Positions 7,297 to 8,694 of a DNA stretch of 8,694 bases are shown here, one piece after another. Within the stretch, counting starts at the first letter, position 1. The number at the start of each line of letters is the position of its first letter. A program made the translations under genes and the position numbers. Under the pieces are notes generated by a model, which saw only the letters and a program-made list of their open reading frames with translations, made no database searches and was not told where the DNA came from. The DNA lies in NCBI GenBank assembly GCA_964526635.1, contig CAZGLR010000131.1:1-8694 (forward strand). Direction: 5' to 3'. Origin of the DNA: CAZGLR01 sp964526635. GTDB lineage: Bacteria; Zixibacteria; MSB-5A5; GN15; JAAZOE01.

Positions 7297-7302
7297 TCCT
7301 CC
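7297..7302 (-). promoter_or_regulatory. Ribosome binding site that fixes the hup start
   Basis: GGAGGA lies seven bases before the ATG at 7289 and is the strongest Shine-Dalgarno in the window. It falls inside the frame that would begin at the ATG at 7310, which argues against that longer version. Confidence 0.85.
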
Positions 7303-7341
7303 GTGAACATAAATGAATGCTTCCATTGGCTTAACCGCTTG

Positions 7342-7373
7342 AAGGTACCGATGGTATAAAATTGATGTCAATT
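7342..7373 (-). promoter_or_regulatory. Candidate hup promoter overlapping a palindrome
   Basis: The minus strand has TTGACA (7371-7366), a perfect -35 hexamer, preceded by an A/T-rich tract. Eighteen bases downstream is TACCTT (7347-7342), a poor match to TATAAT. The TTG and TAccTT pair also resembles the TTG/TAnnTTTG promoters of Bacteroidota. The -35 lies inside the perfect palindrome AATTGA-TG-TCAATT (7360-7373), which could be an operator. Leader length to the hup ATG would be about 45 bases. Confidence 0.35.
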
Positions 7374-7484
7374 AAAAAAAAGGACCTGAAAGGCAAAAAA
7401 CATAGATTTTATGCGGGTTTGCCGGGCATCCAATATGTGACAACAACCTCGATGATTGGATATACGCATACCCGATGACAGTTT
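7374..7484 (-). other. Non-coding stretch downstream of lptD with weak hairpins
   Basis: No credible gene is seen here. On the minus strand an inverted repeat ATCCAAT/ATTGGAT (7461-7455 and 7434-7428) encloses 20 bases but lacks a following T-run. Further on, a weak CATA/TATG stem runs into six T (7400-7395), and a run of T follows at about 7380-7375. One of these may end lptD transcription, but none is a strong intrinsic terminator. Confidence 0.35.
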
Positions 7485-8694
7485 TTAACGATTCATGACA
7501 GCCCCCCGAATACCCGATTCTGATTTTTCAAACTTTAAGTCAGGCAATGCCTTAACAAATATCTTGAAGTAAAAGCCGCGACGCGGACCATCGGGAATCC
7601 AGTAGAAATGCCCTTCCCAGCAGTGAATCTGCCGGACAATGTCGATTACACGGTTGACTGTCTCGTGATCGATAAAATCATATTTTTGCGTGTATTTTAT
7701 TTTCGTGTTCGGGGTAATATTGACATCAAAGGTAAAATCAATCCAGTGTTGACGATTTACGAAACTGGAAAGCAGCCCGGTCTCGCTGTAGTAATGGCGC
7801 AGATTTAAATTCCAGTTGACGGCCTCCCCGCCCGCAGCCGTATGCGGTTCAGCTCCCACCAATTGAAATGCCGATGCCGTATCGATGCCATAAGTATCCG
7901 TATCGATCGGCGAACGGGAATAATCATCGGATATCGATCCCCGGGCCTGAAAGGTCGAACTGATGGTAAACGTCTGGAGTCGCGGTGACCAGAACTGCAG
8001 GTTGTCGTCGTCGTCATACAGATCATGAGCCATGGAGGCTGTAATGGATAGATTATTCAGCGGGTTCGAGTTAAGCGAGGTGGTCAGATCGGACCATTTG
8101 CGACCCAGCGCTTCAAAATTATGACTCAACCCGGAACTCAGGGTGGCCAGCGTTAAGGTCTTTTCTTCGCCCTTGCGAGATATTTTTGCCAGAAAATTAT
8201 TCCGCAAAGATAAATTCATCGTCATCGATTTGCGATTGCTGCCTCCCCCCACACCGACATACTGCCTGACATTTTCATGCCGCGTGATTGCCGGTACATA
8301 TGTCAGGCTGACTGTTGGCGTAACCACATGCCGCAGAGCCTGAAGGCCCAGGGTTTTAATATTGAAGGTGCCATAGAGCTCAGTCTGGGCGGATACGCCG
8401 GTCGATATCGAGGCCCGCCGATATGGTCTGTTACCGGCTACCCCGCGGTCTTCGGATTGATCGGTGCGAAATACATAATACCAGGTCTCCTGCCCGGAAA
8501 TGTTCGGCGTGATCTGAAAGTATTTAAACAGTCGAAATGGCGCCCGCAACGAGACATTATGATCATAATAGCTGAACTGTCGCCGGCTGATGAGATCATA
8601 ACGCGACGTATCAGTGACCAGAGATGAGTCTATAGTCACGGTTGTATCGTTAGTCAACGTATCGATCACCAAAGTCGAGTCGTATGCAAATGAC
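7485..8694 (-). CDS. lptD: LPS assembly outer-membrane protein LptD, C-terminal part (runs off the right edge)
   Basis: The frame is open to the window edge, so about 402 C-terminal residues are visible and the true start lies outside. LptD is the outer-membrane barrel that, with LptE, inserts LPS into the outer leaflet. Evidence is the LptD C-terminal pattern of FCB-type bacteria: LQALRHVVTPTVSLTYVPAI (around 8345-8286), LSLRNNFLAKISRKGEEKTL, and near the end HFYWIPDGPRRGFYFKIFVK and ALPDLKFEKS. Alternating polar and aromatic segments such as WNLNLRHYYSETG and WIDFTFDVNITPNTKIKYTQ look like barrel strands. The end (AVMNR) does not finish with the usual aromatic residue of many barrels. It lies 195 bases upstream of hup, so the two are probably separate transcripts. 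Another large barrel of the same superfamily is possible but less likely. Confidence 0.82.
   Translation of the reverse strand, partial: SFAYDSTLVIDTLTNDTTVTIDSSLVTDTSRYDLISRRQFSYYDHNVSLRAPFRLFKYFQITPNISGQETWYYVFRTDQSEDRGVAGNRPYRRASISTGVSAQTELYGTFNIKTLGLQALRHVVTPTVSLTYVPAITRHENVRQYVGVGGGSNRKSMTMNLSLRNNFLAKISRKGEEKTLTLATLSSGLSHNFEALGRKWSDLTTSLNSNPLNNLSITASMAHDLYDDDDNLQFWSPRLQTFTISSTFQARGSISDDYSRSPIDTDTYGIDTASAFQLVGAEPHTAAGGEAVNWNLNLRHYYSETGLLSSFVNRQHWIDFTFDVNITPNTKIKYTQKYDFIDHETVNRVIDIVRQIHCWEGHFYWIPDGPRRGFYFKIFVKALPDLKFEKSESGIRGAVMNR

Noticed and set aside
7290..7310. Seven-residue N-terminal extension of HU
   Set aside because: GGAGGA lies inside this extension and is ideally placed for the ATG at 7289. 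HU proteins normally start at that point.
1..8694. CRISPR arrays, tRNA or rRNA genes, insertion sequences, toxin-antitoxin or defence genes
   Set aside because: I saw no regularly spaced repeats, no transposase or integrase motifs, no terminal inverted repeats and no cloverleaf-like segment. Nearly all of the sequence is accounted for by conserved housekeeping genes.

Overview
The window reads as ordinary chromosome from a Gram-negative (double-membrane) bacterium. Every convincing gene lies on the minus strand, so transcription runs from right to left. The partial LptD at the right edge resembles the LptD type found in the Bacteroidota and related (FCB) phyla, with an RHVVTP motif and a YWIPDGPRRGFYFKI motif near the C-terminus. 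That points to the FCB superphylum or a neighbouring candidate phylum. G+C looks close to 50% by eye, and I cannot name a species or phylum with certainty.

Layout in the direction of transcription: (1) 8694-7485, the C-terminal part of an LptD-type outer-membrane LPS assembly protein, cut by the window edge. (2) 7484-7290, a non-coding stretch with weak hairpins, T-tracts and a candidate hup promoter overlapping a 14-base palindrome. (3) 7289-7014, an HU-family nucleoid protein followed by a clear intrinsic terminator (6991-6961). (4) 6900-1, a tightly packed run of seven genes: ftsK, lolA, rimO, a membrane-anchored lytic transglycosylase, bamD, nadD and polA. The gap between ftsK and lolA is 25 bases. 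All later junctions overlap by 4, 4, 11, 11 and 23 bases. polA runs off the left edge after its 5'-nuclease region.

The gene set combines envelope biogenesis (LptD for LPS, LolA for lipoproteins, BamD for beta-barrel proteins, a lytic transglycosylase for peptidoglycan) with chromosome handling (HU, FtsK, PolA). RimO (ribosomal protein S12 modification) and NadD (NAD synthesis) are housekeeping enzymes. The ftsK-lolA adjacency also occurs in Escherichia coli, which supports both calls.

I found no mobile element, CRISPR array, tRNA, rRNA, defence island or clearly new system. The points worth a second look are modest: the clustering of three outer-membrane assembly pathways, the extreme gene overlap, a perfect TATAAT five bases before the lolA start (possible leaderless mRNA), competing signals at the ftsK start, and a substituted residue in the FtsK gamma recognition helix.
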